Assembly: GCA_040079795.1 (NCBI GenBank)
Contig: JBEBJQ010000046.1
Location: 1 to 34,564, forward strand
Source of the DNA: SXIZ01 sp040079795
GTDB taxonomy: Bacteria > Pseudomonadota > Gammaproteobacteria > Methylococcales > Methylomonadaceae
Direction: 5' to 3'
Length of the DNA: 34,564 nt
This document shows positions 24,119 through 33,887 of this stretch, piece by piece (the first letter of the stretch is position 1; each line of letters starts with the position of its first letter). A program made the position numbers and the translations under genes. A model generated the notes under the pieces. It ran no database searches and was not told where the DNA came from. It saw nothing but the letters and a program-made list of their open reading frames with translations.

Positions 24119-26533
24119 ATGATTTTGGTGGATTTAAATAAACGTGCAAAATTGAGTTGTGTCCTGCTATTGCTCAGTGTAAGCCTTACAGGTTGCCAAA
24201 AGGCAGAAGAAAAAGCCAATGAGCGTCTAAAACTGGGGGCTGAGTTATTTAAACAGGGCGATTATAAAAAAGCGGAGCTAGAGTTAAAAAGCGCCATTCA
24301 GGCAGATGGTTCGGTCGCGGGCTCTTATTATTATATGGCGCTGTTGAACGAAAAAGATGGGCAATTTAAAGCCATGAAGGAGAATTTGGCGCAAGCGGTG
24401 GCTTTGGATCCGGGCAATGTCGATGCGCACTTGAAATATGGAAAAGTGTTACTTATTTTCAATGAAGCAGATAAGGCCTTGTCGCAAGCGCTAGAAGCGC
24501 TAAAGTTAGCCAGTGATAATGTTGAGGCGCTTTCTTTAAAAGCGGCTGCGTTAATTAAGCAAAAAAATACTGCTGAGGCAATGCCCATCATTGACGGCAT
24601 GTTGCAAAAAAATCCGCAATATAGCCCGGCAAGCGCCTTAAAAGTTGTGGTCTTAATGGAGAATAAAGCGTTTGATCAGGCACTTGCTTTAGTTGAATCT
24701 GCTATCCAACTGGATAGGGGTAACTTGGAATTACATTTGTTGAAAATTCAAATTGATTCTAAACGTAAGGATGTGGCCGCAATCATTAAAGATTATGAGC
24801 GCTTGATTGAATTAGTCCCTGACAATGACGAGATAAAAATTGCTTTGGCAAAAATTTATATTTTGGCCAAAAGAAACAATGATGCGGATACTTTATTGAA
24901 TGAAATGGTCACTGCGCATCCAGACAAAATTGAAACAAAACTATTGCACTTAGAGTTTTTAAATACAGTCGATAAATCCAAAGCGGCAGCACAGTTACAA
25001 ACTTACATCGCTGAAAGTAAGAATAATCCAACCCTGTTATTTGCCATTTCCCAATGGTTGCTTGGTACTCAACAATATGATGCCGCGCAAACAGTGTTGG
25101 AAAGCAATCTGCCTAACAAGCAGTTGCCGGAAATAGCTCAGAAAATGAAGTTGTTATTGGTGGAATTGAAATATTACAAGGGTGATTATGAAGGCGCTTT
25201 GCGGTTAGTCGATGAAGTGTTGGCTGAAAACTCGACAAACCAACAAGCTAAAATTTTGAAGGCGAAAATTTATGTTGTTAAAAAAGATTATGAGCCAGCA
25301 ATTGATTTATTTAATAAGGTGCTTTGGGAAAGCCCTGAATTAGACGGCGTTGTTGTCATGTTAGGGGAAATTGAATTACTAAAGCGCAATCCTGACAAAG
25401 CTGATAAAAAATTTCGCGAAGCTTTAGAAATTAATCCAGCAAACTTGGATGCCTTGCGTCCGGTTATCCAACGGGCATTAAGGCAGGCTAATAATAGCTA
25501 TGTGGATGAGTTAGTTACGAAAGCGTTACAATTTAAACCTGATGATGTAACCCTGGCTGAACAATTGGTAAGAATCAAAATTGCCGAAAAAGATTGGGAA
25601 GTTGCCAAAAACGCCCTGGAGTCACTGGAAAAAAATCCTAATGCCCAGGAGTTAGTGTTATTTTTGCGCGCAAAAATAGATCAGGAGCAGGATTTATGTC
25701 CGCAAGCGATGAGTGGGTATAAAAACTTGTTGGTTCAGACGCCGAGTTATTCTGAAGCGTTATACAGTATGACTCAATGTGCTGAAAAGTTGCACCAGCG
25801 CAATGAAAATATAGCGTATCTCACTGGTTTTATTAGCCAGAATCCTTCCATAATCCCAGCTTATCTCATAAAAAGTCGGCTTTACGCCCTTAATAAAAAT
25901 GACTCAGAGGCATTGGCAGCTTTAAAGCAGGCATTGGGTGTGGATAAGCATAATGCTGCCATTTATAGCGGTTTTGCTATGTTTTATCTGGATGGGAATG
26001 ATGCCAAGAGCGCAGTGCGTTATTATCAGGAAGGTTTGAAAAATGTCCCTGATAATGAAGGGTTACAACTGGGTCTGGCGCAAGCGTATGAAAAATCGAA
26101 TGACTTTGATAACGCGGCGTTAATTTATGAACAGGTAATAGCAAAAAATCCGAATTCGGATGTTGCGTATAATAATTTAGCAACGGTATTGATTGACCAT
26201 TACACCGATGAAAAAAGTGTTGCCAGGGCAAAAGCTATAGTTGCACGGTTTCAAAATTCAGAGCAGGCGTATTTTTTAGATACTTATGGCTGGGTAGAGG
26301 CAAAAACAGGTGATATCAATAAAGCAATTGTAATACTTGAGAAGGTTAATGTGATGGCCTCACAAGTTGCGGTATTTAAATACCACTTAGGTGTTGCGTA
26401 TTATAAGCAAGGCAATAATGCGGGTGCCGCTGCCCAGTTACAGGAAGCACTTTTACTGGGTACACAACATGGGCAGTTTGTTGAGGAAAAGCAAGCTCGG
26501 CAATTGCTCGATAAAATTAAATTGACTAAATAA
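24119..26533 (+). CDS. prsT: PEP-CTERM/EPS system TPR-repeat lipoprotein PrsT
   Basis: An 804-residue lipoprotein: signal peptide VLLLLSVSLTGC with lipidated Cys26, followed by about 20 tetratricopeptide-like helix pairs over the whole length (for example GDYKKAELELKSAIQADGS, and NNAGAAAQLQEALLLG near the end). Length and repeat pattern fit the TIGR02917-type PrsT proteins of exosortase/EPS loci. It should sit in the periplasm, attached to a membrane, as a scaffold for EPS assembly proteins, much as AlgK or PelB do (inference by analogy). 18 bases after the exosortase gene and 57 bases (to ATG 26591) or 72 bases (to ATG 26606) before the export-protein gene, all plus strand. Confidence 0.9.
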   Translation: MILVDLNKRAKLSCVLLLLSVSLTGCQKAEEKANERLKLGAELFKQGDYKKAELELKSAIQADGSVAGSYYYMALLNEKDGQFKAMKENLAQAVALDPGNVDAHLKYGKVLLIFNEADKALSQALEALKLASDNVEALSLKAAALIKQKNTAEAMPIIDGMLQKNPQYSPASALKVVVLMENKAFDQALALVESAIQLDRGNLELHLLKIQIDSKRKDVAAIIKDYERLIELVPDNDEIKIALAKIYILAKRNNDADTLLNEMVTAHPDKIETKLLHLEFLNTVDKSKAAAQLQTYIAESKNNPTLLFAISQWLLGTQQYDAAQTVLESNLPNKQLPEIAQKMKLLLVELKYYKGDYEGALRLVDEVLAENSTNQQAKILKAKIYVVKKDYEPAIDLFNKVLWESPELDGVVVMLGEIELLKRNPDKADKKFREALEINPANLDALRPVIQRALRQANNSYVDELVTKALQFKPDDVTLAEQLVRIKIAEKDWEVAKNALESLEKNPNAQELVLFLRAKIDQEQDLCPQAMSGYKNLLVQTPSYSEALYSMTQCAEKLHQRNENIAYLTGFISQNPSIIPAYLIKSRLYALNKNDSEALAALKQALGVDKHNAAIYSGFAMFYLDGNDAKSAVRYYQEGLKNVPDNEGLQLGLAQAYEKSNDFDNAALIYEQVIAKNPNSDVAYNNLATVLIDHYTDEKSVARAKAIVARFQNSEQAYFLDTYGWVEAKTGDINKAIVILEKVNVMASQVAVFKYHLGVAYYKQGNNAGAAAQLQEALLLGTQHGQFVEEKQARQLLDKIKLTK

Positions 26534-26605
26534 TACGCAATATTTCCGGGTGGATAAAGGCGTAACTAATTATTATAGCTAGTGAAATAGATGAAGAGGC
26601 TAAAA

Positions 26606-27325
26606 ATGAAGTTTTTGACTGGGGTACGATTTTTAATCGTCTTGTTTGCATTGCTGGTTGCTGCTTGTACACAATATCCTCCTTTAACAGATCGGGATAT
26701 TCCGTCTTCAGACTATACTTATCTGATTGGTCCTGGCGATGAACTCAATGTTTTTATTTGGGGAAACCCAGATATTTCTACGACTGTGCCGGTTAGGCCG
26801 GATGGTAAAATTACAGTTCCGTTGGTCGAAGATGTGGTTGCTACCGGGAAGACCTCTTTCGAATTAGCCAGAGAGCTGGAAAAAAAATATAAAGTCTTTG
26901 TAAAAGAGCCGCAAGTGGTCGTTATGGTCACGTTATTCCAGGGTCTGGATCAGCAACAAATTAGAGTGGTGGGTCAAATTAACAGCAGCTCTGGCGGACA
27001 ATCCGGTGGGCAGCTATTTGGACAATCAAGTGGCCTGTCGAGCGGCCCCACGAGTTTATCGCAATCTGGTAGCCAGGGGAATAGCCGTTACAGTGGCCTC
27101 ACTATCCCTTATGAGAAAGGCATGACTTTATTGGATTTGATGATCAGAATAGGCACGATTGGACAATATGCGGACGGTGATCGGGCGAGTGTGATTCGTA
27201 ATATCAATGGTAAGCCACGCCAATTTAGCGTTAAGCTGGATACCTTGATAGAAGAGGGTGATATGACAGCCAATGTGAAGATGGCACCTGGCGATATATT
27301 AATCATACCTGAGGCTTTCTTTTAA
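26606..27325 (+). CDS. Wza-like polysaccharide export lipoprotein
   Basis: A 239-residue outer-membrane polysaccharide export protein of the exosortase-associated type (TIGR03027). Lipoprotein signal with VAAC and lipidated Cys21; Poly_export domain 35-125 (YLIGPGDELNVFIWGNPDIS, VPVRPDGKITVPLV); SLBB-type domain about 165-239 (KGMTLLDLMIRIGT, MAPGDILIIPE). Between them, residues 127-163 form a Ser/Gly/Gln-rich linker, longer than I expect in this family. It is shorter than E. coli Wza (379) and lacks the C-terminal helix that forms Wza's outer-membrane pore; the barrel gene downstream may supply the pore. ATG 26606 is preferred over 26591: AAGAGG lies 6 bases before it. Confidence 0.9.
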   Translation: MKFLTGVRFLIVLFALLVAACTQYPPLTDRDIPSSDYTYLIGPGDELNVFIWGNPDISTTVPVRPDGKITVPLVEDVVATGKTSFELARELEKKYKVFVKEPQVVVMVTLFQGLDQQQIRVVGQINSSSGGQSGGQLFGQSSGLSSGPTSLSQSGSQGNSRYSGLTIPYEKGMTLLDLMIRIGTIGQYADGDRASVIRNINGKPRQFSVKLDTLIEEGDMTANVKMAPGDILIIPEAFF

Positions 27326-27467
27326 ATTAGGATTAACAATAAACCTACCATTTGAAATTTTCAGGCGTGCTGCAATTGGGTAAATCTAACCCTGCTATTG
27401 TCAGGGCTGCGAAAAAAAATTTATTAATAGCTACACACTTACTTCGATTAATTGGAAAGCAAGCATA

Positions 27468-29045
27468 ATGCAAGAACAATATAATGACCTGATTTTTAAG
27501 GTCAAAGGCACACTTAAGTATAAATGGATTGCACTCTTGCTGGCATGGGTTATTTGTATCGCCGGCTGGACGACCTTAATGATTATGCCTAATAAATACA
27601 AATCAGAGGCTCAAGTGCATGTTGATACAAAGAGCATGTTGCAGCCGCTGTTGCATGGCTTAGCGGTTGAACAGGATATACGTGAACTGGTCAGTGTCAT
27701 GAAGCAGCTCATGTTTACCCAACAAAACTTAGAGAAAATTGCCAGTCTGGCCAAGCTGGATACCACTAATAAGAATGATATTCAGCGCTATGAAATGATT
27801 CAGGATTTGAAAAAAGATATTTTCATTTCCGGTATGAAGCAACAAAGTGATTTGTTTAGTATTTCTTATGAAGCCATCAACCCTGAACAGGCCAAAAATG
27901 TCGTTCTGGCAGTATTGACGGTTTTTTCAGAACAAACTCAGGCGTCAACCTTAAAGGATGCAGATTCCAGTCAACAGTTTATTGGCAATCAGTTGAAGGA
28001 TTTGGAAGTGCGTTTACGTAATGCAGAAAAAGCCCGGGAAAATTTTAAACGCTTAAATTTCGGGTTGTTACCAGATCAAGAGCATAATCAAATGTTAAGG
28101 GTGCATCAACTGGATGACCAATTGAATGCTGCAAAATTAGCACTGAATGAAGCTGAAGCAGAACGGAAAGTGCTCACGCTTCAAATGCAGGAAGTCCTTG
28201 CTTCAAGTCATGAATGGAAGGAGAAAGACCCTACTTCTAAGGCTTCGCTTGCAGAAACGACGATGGAAGAGCTGCGTGTGAAAAAAGCTGATTTATTGTC
28301 AAAATATACCGACAAACATCCGCAAATTATTGCGATTGATGACACTTTAAAGGAATTAGAGAAAAATAAACGCGCTGAGGATCAGATGGGTAAGAATACC
28401 CAGCATGTTCTTGGCAAGAATATGATGGAAAATAAATACATTCAGGATTTGAAGATGGCTTTAAATCGTGCAGAAGCCAAAGTAGGCTCTTTGCAAACTA
28501 AAATAAGTTTCACCGAGCAACAGATTAAGGTCTTGAAAGAAGAGTTAAATACCCGTTTAACTGTTGAAACGGAAATGCAAAATTTGAATAGGGATTATGA
28601 CTCTATTCATGCCAATTACAAGGCTTTACTGGAAAGGCGGGAGCAGGCCTCTCTCTCCCAAAGTGTGGATAATGAATCTATTGCTTTAAAGTTTAGAATT
28701 GCCGAGCCTCCCAATAAACCCCTAAAACCCTCTTCCCCTAATCGTTTGATATTGTCAACGGTCGTGTTATTGTCGGGATTGGCAATTGGATTTAGTCTTG
28801 CTTTTGGGCTTTTTTATATAAAACCTACGTTTATGACCACTGGGCAATTAAGGGAAATCATTGGCTTACCGGTATTGGGATCAGTTTCCTTTAATTCCAA
28901 TGATAGCATTCTTAATAAAAAACAACATAGCATGTTATTTACGGCGGTTTCATCGGGACTGTTTATTGCTTATTTCGGTATTATGGTTTTTGAATTTATG
29001 CGCGTAAAACAAGTAACAATAGCCAGTTTGCTAAACAGTTTTTAA
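27468..29045 (+). CDS. EPS chain-length determinant (polysaccharide co-polymerase)
   Basis: A 525-residue Wzz-type protein of the exosortase-associated group (TIGR03007-like). It sets polymer length together with the tyrosine kinase. Span 1 at residues 20-40; a periplasmic part with two long coiled coils (about 180-240 and 330-400) and the ERREQASLSQSVDNES segment typical of GNVR regions; span 2 around 425-450 after PNKPLKPSSPNR; a further hydrophobic segment near 490-512, so the C-terminus has an additional span. No kinase motif, so the kinase is the separate next gene. The next ATG is 13 bases after its stop. 142 bases of non-coding DNA precede it. Confidence 0.9.
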   Translation: MQEQYNDLIFKVKGTLKYKWIALLLAWVICIAGWTTLMIMPNKYKSEAQVHVDTKSMLQPLLHGLAVEQDIRELVSVMKQLMFTQQNLEKIASLAKLDTTNKNDIQRYEMIQDLKKDIFISGMKQQSDLFSISYEAINPEQAKNVVLAVLTVFSEQTQASTLKDADSSQQFIGNQLKDLEVRLRNAEKARENFKRLNFGLLPDQEHNQMLRVHQLDDQLNAAKLALNEAEAERKVLTLQMQEVLASSHEWKEKDPTSKASLAETTMEELRVKKADLLSKYTDKHPQIIAIDDTLKELEKNKRAEDQMGKNTQHVLGKNMMENKYIQDLKMALNRAEAKVGSLQTKISFTEQQIKVLKEELNTRLTVETEMQNLNRDYDSIHANYKALLERREQASLSQSVDNESIALKFRIAEPPNKPLKPSSPNRLILSTVVLLSGLAIGFSLAFGLFYIKPTFMTTGQLREIIGLPVLGSVSFNSNDSILNKKQHSMLFTAVSSGLFIAYFGIMVFEFMRVKQVTIASLLNSF

Positions 29046-29058
29046 TAATAGGTTATAA

Positions 29059-29964
29059 ATGAGTATCATTGAACAAGCATTGCAAAAAGCGGCAATCTTT
29101 AAAAAAACCGCAGAAAATAAAACAGATAGTATAAAACCTGCTGTTATGGCCAGTATTGAACCGAATAAACCTTACGAACATATTGCAGTCATTAACCTTG
29201 TTACGCCAAAAGTAACTCAGCCGGGCATTAAGAATGCCAATGCCATCCAAATTAATTGGAAAAAGTTAAGCTCTGCAGGATTTATTTCACCCGAACAAAC
29301 TAATTCGCAATTATCAGAAGAATACCGCATTATTAAACGGCCATTGGTCAGTAATGCACTTAATGGCAAAAGTAAAGGTATAACACGCGCTAATTTAATA
29401 TTAGTAACCAGCAGCCTGCCCGGCGAAGGTAAAACTTTTTCAGCGATCAATTTGGCTATCAGTATCGCCAATGAACGGGATAAGCAGGTTTTGCTGATAG
29501 ATGCCGATGTTGCAAAACCTTCAGTATCTAAACTGTTCGACATAAAAAATGGCCCAGGATTAATAGAATATTTGGAAGGGGATGTTCGGGATTTATCTGA
29601 GATCATTTTGCAAACTGATATTGAAGGCTTACGGGTGGTGTCAGCTGGAAAAAGGCATGGTTATTCAACGGAGTTGCTGGCAAGTAATAAAATGCAAGAA
29701 TTGTCTATAGAGCTTAGTGAGCGTTATAGCGATAGAATTGTTATTTTTGATTCCCCGCCTCTGCTGGCGGCGACGCAAGGGGAGGTTTTAGCGGCAATGG
29801 TCGGACAAGTTGTGTTAGTGATTGAAGCGGATCAGACGCAGCAAAATGATGTTATGGAATCGATCAGAAAGTTAAAAAACTGTGATGTTGTGCTCGCTTT
29901 ATTAAATAAAACCAGGAACAATTTCAACTTGAATTATTATGGTTATGGAAATTATGGTAATTGA
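29059..29964 (+). CDS. Bacterial tyrosine kinase (BY-kinase) of EPS system
   Basis: A 301-residue cytoplasmic ATPase/tyrosine kinase, the partner of the chain-length protein (TIGR03018-like). Walker A SSLPGEGKTF at 118-127, Walker A' LLIDADVAKP at 145-154, Walker B IVIFDSPP at 227-234. The Tyr-rich C-terminus NYYGYGNYGN (292-301) is the usual autophosphorylation cluster. The N-terminal 85 residues start MSIIEQALQKA, as in exosortase-associated members. All key residues are present. Cycles of Tyr phosphorylation should control polymer length and export. 13 bases after the preceding gene and 15 before the next. Confidence 0.93.
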   Translation: MSIIEQALQKAAIFKKTAENKTDSIKPAVMASIEPNKPYEHIAVINLVTPKVTQPGIKNANAIQINWKKLSSAGFISPEQTNSQLSEEYRIIKRPLVSNALNGKSKGITRANLILVTSSLPGEGKTFSAINLAISIANERDKQVLLIDADVAKPSVSKLFDIKNGPGLIEYLEGDVRDLSEIILQTDIEGLRVVSAGKRHGYSTELLASNKMQELSIELSERYSDRIVIFDSPPLLAATQGEVLAAMVGQVVLVIEADQTQQNDVMESIRKLKNCDVVLALLNKTRNNFNLNYYGYGNYGN

Positions 29965-29979
29965 TAACAGGCAGTAAAA

Positions 29980-31491
29980 ATGTTATTGAATGGTTGCCTT
30001 AAATTATGTTTTTATTTTTCGTTGATGTTTTTTTTAGGTCAGCGTCAATTACTGGCGAAAGAATGGCTTTTTACGCCTTCGCTGCGTATTGGTGAGGTAT
30101 TTACGGATAATGTCAATTTGACTGCAAAAGACCGGCAAAGCGCATTTGTTACACAAATTAGTCCAGGTATTGGGGTCAGTAGAAATGCCAATAGAATGAA
30201 GTTGAATTTAAATTATCGGTTACAAAACTTATTTAATGCCAGCAACAACCAAAATAATATATACCATTTTCTACAAGTGGATTCCAGATTTAAGCTGATA
30301 GATAATTCGCTGTTTTTAGAGGCGAGGGCCAGTAACAATCAACAAAATATTAACAACGCTGTTCTTTCCAATAGTAATGTAACGGGTAGTTTAAATAGAA
30401 CCAATGTCACGTCTTATGGCTTTTCACCGCATTGGACACCCCACTTTAATGGCTATGCCGTGGGGGATATCCGTTTTAATTATGATGAAATAAAAACCGG
30501 AAGTAGCGTTATTTCAAATACGACCAGAACCCAGGAAATTATTAATATCACTAGCGACAGACGGTTTTCAAATAACCTATTGTGGCGTATTTCATACAAT
30601 AATCGTGAAGAAAAAAGAACTACTAGCAATAGCCTGAAATTCCAGAACGCCGAGGCAGAAGCAAGGCTTAAAATGACTAAAAGCTTAAGTGTGTTTGCGT
30701 TGGCCGGCAACAGCAATAACCAGTATCAAACCCTCAATAATTCATATAAAAACGGTGCCTACTATACGGTCGGTGCACAATGGAAACCTATGCGGCAGTT
30801 TGGTATTGAGGCTGGCTATGGTATAAACAGCCATGTGACGGTTAATTTAAAGCCATTTAGAAATTTTAGTTGGGAAACAACTTATAGAAATAGAGGAATT
30901 GGAACTAATCTTGGCAATACTTGGCAAACGGATTTAAATTATAGCTTTAAACACGCTAATGTGAATTTAAATTATTTAGAAGATACGACTTCTACACAAG
31001 GGGCTTTATTAAGCCAAGCTTATTCAGCTCAAAATATATTCCAACAATTACGTCAAACGCCCGATCAGATAAATTATAACCTTTCTACTTTAACCAATGA
31101 AGTATATGTGAGGCAGCGTGCCAATGTAGGACTTGATTACTATACAGGCCGAAGTATATTCAGCGCTAAATTATATGATGAACGGCGATTATTTCAGCTT
31201 TCAGGTCTTAAAGAAGAGGTTGCTGGTATCCTGGTCTCCTGGAATTGGCAGTTTGGACATTCCATGAATGTATATATTAGTCCGTTATGGCAACATACCT
31301 CGCGCTTTAATTCCAGTGATAACCGAAAGGACATAGCCATTGGGATTTCGCGATATGTTCCTGTTAAATTTGATGCGAATGGTGGTATGAATGCTGTTTT
31401 GGAATATCGCCACAGTAACCAGAACTCTGATTTAATTGAAAATAGCTTTGATGAAAATCGATTAACCGCAAACTTATTAATAGCCTTTTAA
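29980..31491 (+). CDS. Outer-membrane beta-barrel protein of EPS system
   Basis: A 503-residue exported protein with signal peptide (LCFYFSLMFFLGQRQLLA) and a chain of amphipathic beta strands with frequent aromatic ends (LNLNYRLQNLFN, LWRISYNN, NVNLNYLED), ending in LTANLLIAF, a C-terminal strand with terminal Phe as recognised by the BAM machinery. It fits the exosortase-associated TIGR03016 family. Position between kinase and ATPase is the usual one. Likely an outer-membrane pore or anchor for EPS, replacing the missing pore of the short Wza-like protein (inference). Next gene starts 2 bases after its stop. Confidence 0.85.
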   Translation: MLLNGCLKLCFYFSLMFFLGQRQLLAKEWLFTPSLRIGEVFTDNVNLTAKDRQSAFVTQISPGIGVSRNANRMKLNLNYRLQNLFNASNNQNNIYHFLQVDSRFKLIDNSLFLEARASNNQQNINNAVLSNSNVTGSLNRTNVTSYGFSPHWTPHFNGYAVGDIRFNYDEIKTGSSVISNTTRTQEIINITSDRRFSNNLLWRISYNNREEKRTTSNSLKFQNAEAEARLKMTKSLSVFALAGNSNNQYQTLNNSYKNGAYYTVGAQWKPMRQFGIEAGYGINSHVTVNLKPFRNFSWETTYRNRGIGTNLGNTWQTDLNYSFKHANVNLNYLEDTTSTQGALLSQAYSAQNIFQQLRQTPDQINYNLSTLTNEVYVRQRANVGLDYYTGRSIFSAKLYDERRLFQLSGLKEEVAGILVSWNWQFGHSMNVYISPLWQHTSRFNSSDNRKDIAIGISRYVPVKFDANGGMNAVLEYRHSNQNSDLIENSFDENRLTANLLIAF

Positions 31492-31493
31492 CT

Positions 31494-32531
31494 ATGTACC
31501 AAGCCTTTTATAATTTTTTAAAAAAACCGTTTCAACTAAATGCTGATATTGAATTTTTCTATGAGAGCGCCGAACATAAACGGGCCAAATTATATTTAAA
31601 TTACGGGTTATCTCAAGGTGAAGGGTTTGTGGTTGTGACTGGTGCTCCTGGTATGGGTAAGACTATGCTAACTAAGGAGTTATGCCAAAGTTTAAAGTTG
31701 AATGATAACGTCGTTATTGGCTTGATCGTTACTTCGCAGTTGGGTGCCCATGATATTTTAAGGGTATTGGCTGAAACCTTTAATATTCAATATGAAGATA
31801 ATAAAGCCGCATTATTAGGTAAGTTGCAATGGTTTTTTCGGGAAAAAGCCAAAGAGGGTAAGCGGGTTGTTTTATTTGTTGACGAGGCTCAAAATTTACC
31901 TAAAGAATCTCTTGAAGAGTTACGGATGTTATTAAATTTTGAAATAGAACCTAATGTTTTTTTTCAAGTATTTTTAATTGGTCAGGAGGAGTTGGGAAGA
32001 AGGTTATATGCTGAAGACATGAAGCAGGTTAAACAACGGGTTACTGCAACGTATAATTTAAAAGCATTGACGGAAGAAGAGTCTACCAACTATATCCATT
32101 ATCGACTAACCAAAGCAGGTTGGCGGGATAACCCACAGTTTACAGATGCTGCTTTTGAGGCGATCTATCAATTTACACGCGGTGTACCGAGATTAATTAA
32201 TACATTTTGTGATCGCCTGTTGCTGTACGGTTTTCTTGAAGAATTGACTGTTATTGATTTAAAAGATACCCAAAAAGTATTTAGGGACTTTGTTGAAGAG
32301 TCAACGGCAAATGCGCCGAAAAAAAAATCGATTATTAACAAAAAAAGCGAGCATGTTGATGAGGCTCATCCTGATCTTAGTGCCCGTGTGGATAGCCTGG
32401 AGCATAACCTTAAAGAACTTGCAATGATTGTTGGCAAGGAAAAAGCCCTGTTGCGTAAAGCTATTTTAATCCAGTTAGAACTTGATGATACGTCTGAAAT
32501 GCCTGAAGAAGACGATAATGTACCGCTATAA
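31494..32531 (+). CDS. ExeA-like AAA ATPase of EPS system
   Basis: A 345-residue P-loop ATPase of the type found in exosortase/EPS loci (TIGR03015). MYQAFYNFLKKPFQL is the family start; Walker A GAPGMGKT at 50-57; Walker B VVLFVDEAQ at 125-133; sensor region FFQVFLIGQEEL; C-terminal lid with RGVPRLINTFCDRLLLYG. The last 70 residues are charged and may form a coiled coil. Cytoplasmic; role in EPS assembly is unknown, possibly energising or organising the machinery as ExeA does for secretion. It starts 2 bases after the barrel gene. Confidence 0.9.
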   Translation: MYQAFYNFLKKPFQLNADIEFFYESAEHKRAKLYLNYGLSQGEGFVVVTGAPGMGKTMLTKELCQSLKLNDNVVIGLIVTSQLGAHDILRVLAETFNIQYEDNKAALLGKLQWFFREKAKEGKRVVLFVDEAQNLPKESLEELRMLLNFEIEPNVFFQVFLIGQEELGRRLYAEDMKQVKQRVTATYNLKALTEEESTNYIHYRLTKAGWRDNPQFTDAAFEAIYQFTRGVPRLINTFCDRLLLYGFLEELTVIDLKDTQKVFRDFVEESTANAPKKKSIINKKSEHVDEAHPDLSARVDSLEHNLKELAMIVGKEKALLRKAILIQLELDDTSEMPEEDDNVPL

Positions 32532-32547
32532 GATTTAAATATAAAAA

Positions 32548-33837
32548 ATGGCCTTTTTCTTACTGTGCGTTTATTTGATTATCATATTGATTAGGCCGCA
32601 AGATTTAGTTGAATCTTTGGGGCAACAGCCGATAGTGCTTTACACGCTTATCCTGACAGTTATCCCTTTTTTATTTTCTAAAAAAAATGCCGGTTCTCCA
32701 CAAATATTTTTATTGATATTTTTATTGGTTGTTATAGCTGTTTCTGCCATTTTAAATGGTTGGAGCGGCAGCATTGTAAAATTAGTACCAGAGTTTGGGT
32801 CTGTAGCGGTTGTTCCGTTTATTGTGTTTTCAAAATTAATTACCACCCAAAAACGGCATAAAATAATTATGTTAATCAGTGTCTTGTCTGCTTTGGTGAT
32901 GGTGCATAACGGGGTAAGCCAAAGATTATCTGACAGCGGCATAGGTTGGGCCGGCAGTGGCTTAAGTCAGAAAACACGGATCACGTATATAGGCACACTT
33001 GACGATCCCAATGATTTAGGATCGTTTTTTGTGATGATGCTGCCAATTGCAGTTTATTTTACCGCTCGCGCCAAGGCATTGCAGAAGCTTTTCTGGTTTC
33101 TGGCCACATTGGCCTTACTGTATGGCGTTTTTCTCACCAACTCTCGAGGGGCATTCTTAGGTGCCCTGAGTTTATTAGGTTTATGGGCATTACAAAAATA
33201 CGGCGTCAAAAAAACTATGGTGACTGCATTTTTTATGTTGCCGGTATTGTCTATCGTAGCGTCAAAATTCAGGACTATTGATGCTGAAGAAGAATCTGCG
33301 GCAGGTCGTGTTGAAGCCTGGTACGAAGGGTTTCAAATGTTAATCCAGAACCCGCTGTTCGGTGTGGGTATGGAAAATTTTACGGAACACCATTTTTTAA
33401 CTGCCCATAATTCTTATGTGCTAATTTTAGCAGAGCTCGGTATTGTGGGCTTTACGACTTGGATGTCGTTTTTTTTGCTGACATTCTTGATGCTCTATCA
33501 ACTGGTCTTTTACAATTCACTTTTTTTTAAAAAAACATTGCCTGATACACAATTCACAGGTGAAGTGTTGTCACCAGAGATAGTAGAAGAATTATTGTTA
33601 GCCAAGGTGTCGCTTTTTTCGTTATTGGGTTTTGTTAGTACGGCATTTTTTCTCAGCCGAAGTTATTCATTTTTGCCTTATATCTATTCTGGATTAGGTG
33701 TTTCTAGCTATTATCGTGGTTTGTCCCTCATACCAACCCTGACACCTGTTACGTTTAGTCCGCTATTTTTCCGTTTGGTTTCCATCTCCTGTGCATACAT
33801 TTTCTTTTTGTATCTTATTGTAAAGTTGCTTCTTTAG
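32548..33837 (+). CDS. O-antigen ligase/Wzy-like membrane protein
   Basis: A 429-residue multi-span inner-membrane protein, about 10-12 spans. It has features of the Wzy_C/O-antigen ligase superfamily and of the exosortase-associated O-ligase group: IRPQDLVESL start, TLDDPNDLGSFFVMMLP, TNSRGAFLG, a periplasmic loop with GRVEAWYEGFQMLIQNPLFGVG, and AHNSYVLILAELG. It should either polymerise the EPS or attach glycan to an acceptor such as sorted proteins; sequence cannot decide. It starts 16 bases after the ATPase gene with no evident Shine-Dalgarno, suggesting coupled translation. Confidence 0.88.
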   Translation: MAFFLLCVYLIIILIRPQDLVESLGQQPIVLYTLILTVIPFLFSKKNAGSPQIFLLIFLLVVIAVSAILNGWSGSIVKLVPEFGSVAVVPFIVFSKLITTQKRHKIIMLISVLSALVMVHNGVSQRLSDSGIGWAGSGLSQKTRITYIGTLDDPNDLGSFFVMMLPIAVYFTARAKALQKLFWFLATLALLYGVFLTNSRGAFLGALSLLGLWALQKYGVKKTMVTAFFMLPVLSIVASKFRTIDAEEESAAGRVEAWYEGFQMLIQNPLFGVGMENFTEHHFLTAHNSYVLILAELGIVGFTTWMSFFLLTFLMLYQLVFYNSLFFKKTLPDTQFTGEVLSPEIVEELLLAKVSLFSLLGFVSTAFFLSRSYSFLPYIYSGLGVSSYYRGLSLIPTLTPVTFSPLFFRLVSISCAYIFFLYLIVKLLL

Positions 33838-33887
33838 TGTTTGGATAATTTAAGATAAAGAATTTTAATATCAACGTGGGTGGGTGT

